From Desulfurellaceae bacterium (lineage in GTDB: Bacteria > Campylobacterota_A > Desulfurellia > JAGGSF01): DNA of 5,542 bases. Below the pieces are notes generated by a model, which saw nothing but the letters and a program-made list of their open reading frames with translations, had not been told where the DNA came from and did no database searches. Shown here piece after piece: positions 5,487-5,542 of the stretch (positions are counted from its first letter, which is position 1; every line of letters starts with the position of its first letter). Made by a program: the position numbers and the translations under genes. The DNA lies in the NCBI GenBank assembly GCA_023128455.1, contig JAGMDW010000134.1:1-5542 (forward strand), written 5' to 3'.

Positions 5487-5542
5487 ATGACACAAATCGT
5501 AGATTTGAGCCGTAAAAACCTCCAGAAAAATTGGAGGTTTTT
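5487..5542 (+). CDS. Possible start of a further gene, cut by the window end
   Basis: An ATG at 5487 is preceded by a very strong ribosome site AGGAGGG (5476-5482) that overlaps the stop codon of the FeoA-repeat gene. Eighteen codons stay open to the edge (MTQIVDLSRKNLQKNWRF). The peptide lacks the GNPNxGKT G1 motif that FeoB shows near its N-terminus, so it does not look like FeoB. Its second half coincides with a terminator-like hairpin, so it may be only a short leader or small protein, or a fortuitous ORF. I do not recognise it. Confidence 0.3.
   Translation, partial: MTQIVDLSRKNLQKNWRF
5514..5542 (+). terminator. Probable intrinsic terminator after the FeoA-repeat gene
   Basis: AAAAACCTCCA (5514-5524) and TGGAGGTTTTT (5532-5542) form an 11-bp perfect stem with a 7-base A-rich loop. 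The right arm ends in five T's at the window edge, and the A tract on the left would make it work in both directions. It begins 37 bases after the FeoA-repeat stop. Confidence 0.65.

Noticed and set aside
5487..5542. Start of feoB
   Set aside because: The first 18 residues contain no GNPNxGKT-type G1 motif, which FeoB has near its N-terminus.

Overview
The window is AT-rich bacterial DNA, with heavy use of ATA for Ile and AGA/AGG for Arg and many Lys/Glu residues. This suggests an AT-rich anaerobe, possibly thermophilic. The transporter's binding protein has a plain signal-peptidase-I leader and no lipobox cysteine, which hints at a periplasm and so a diderm cell. The exact taxon cannot be read from the sequence.

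Layout. Positions 1-386 hold no convincing gene. There is a terminator-like hairpin near position 40, a GC-richer unexplained patch, a perfect 8+8 bp palindrome and a 13-bp direct repeat. An OmpR/PhoB-type response regulator lies on the minus strand (387-1097). It is divergent from a receiver-GGDEF diguanylate cyclase (1317-2228), and both have non-canonical receiver pockets. Next come three tightly packed genes (2385-4715) for a NitT/TauT-like ABC importer: periplasmic binding protein, permease and ATPase. After 57 bases follows a 234-residue protein made of three tandem FeoA (SH3-like) domains (4773-5477). The window closes with a strong ribosome site and ATG, then a terminator-like hairpin at the very last base.

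How the genes may work together. The promoter regions of the ABC operon and of the triple-FeoA gene share a 37-bp element. It aligns without gaps at 28 of 37 positions, and all nine differences are transitions. It covers the -10 region and contains a tandem 14-bp TTAG-headed unit ending in a TTAG-N6-CTAA palindrome, reminiscent of DtxR/IdeR-type metal-repressor sites. I infer one repressor, probably metal-responsive, controlling both units. That would make the ABC importer part of an iron or other metal homeostasis regulon rather than a sulfonate or nitrate system. No FeoB and no DtxR-family gene is visible here, so this remains a hypothesis. The response regulator/diguanylate cyclase pair looks like a separate signalling module.
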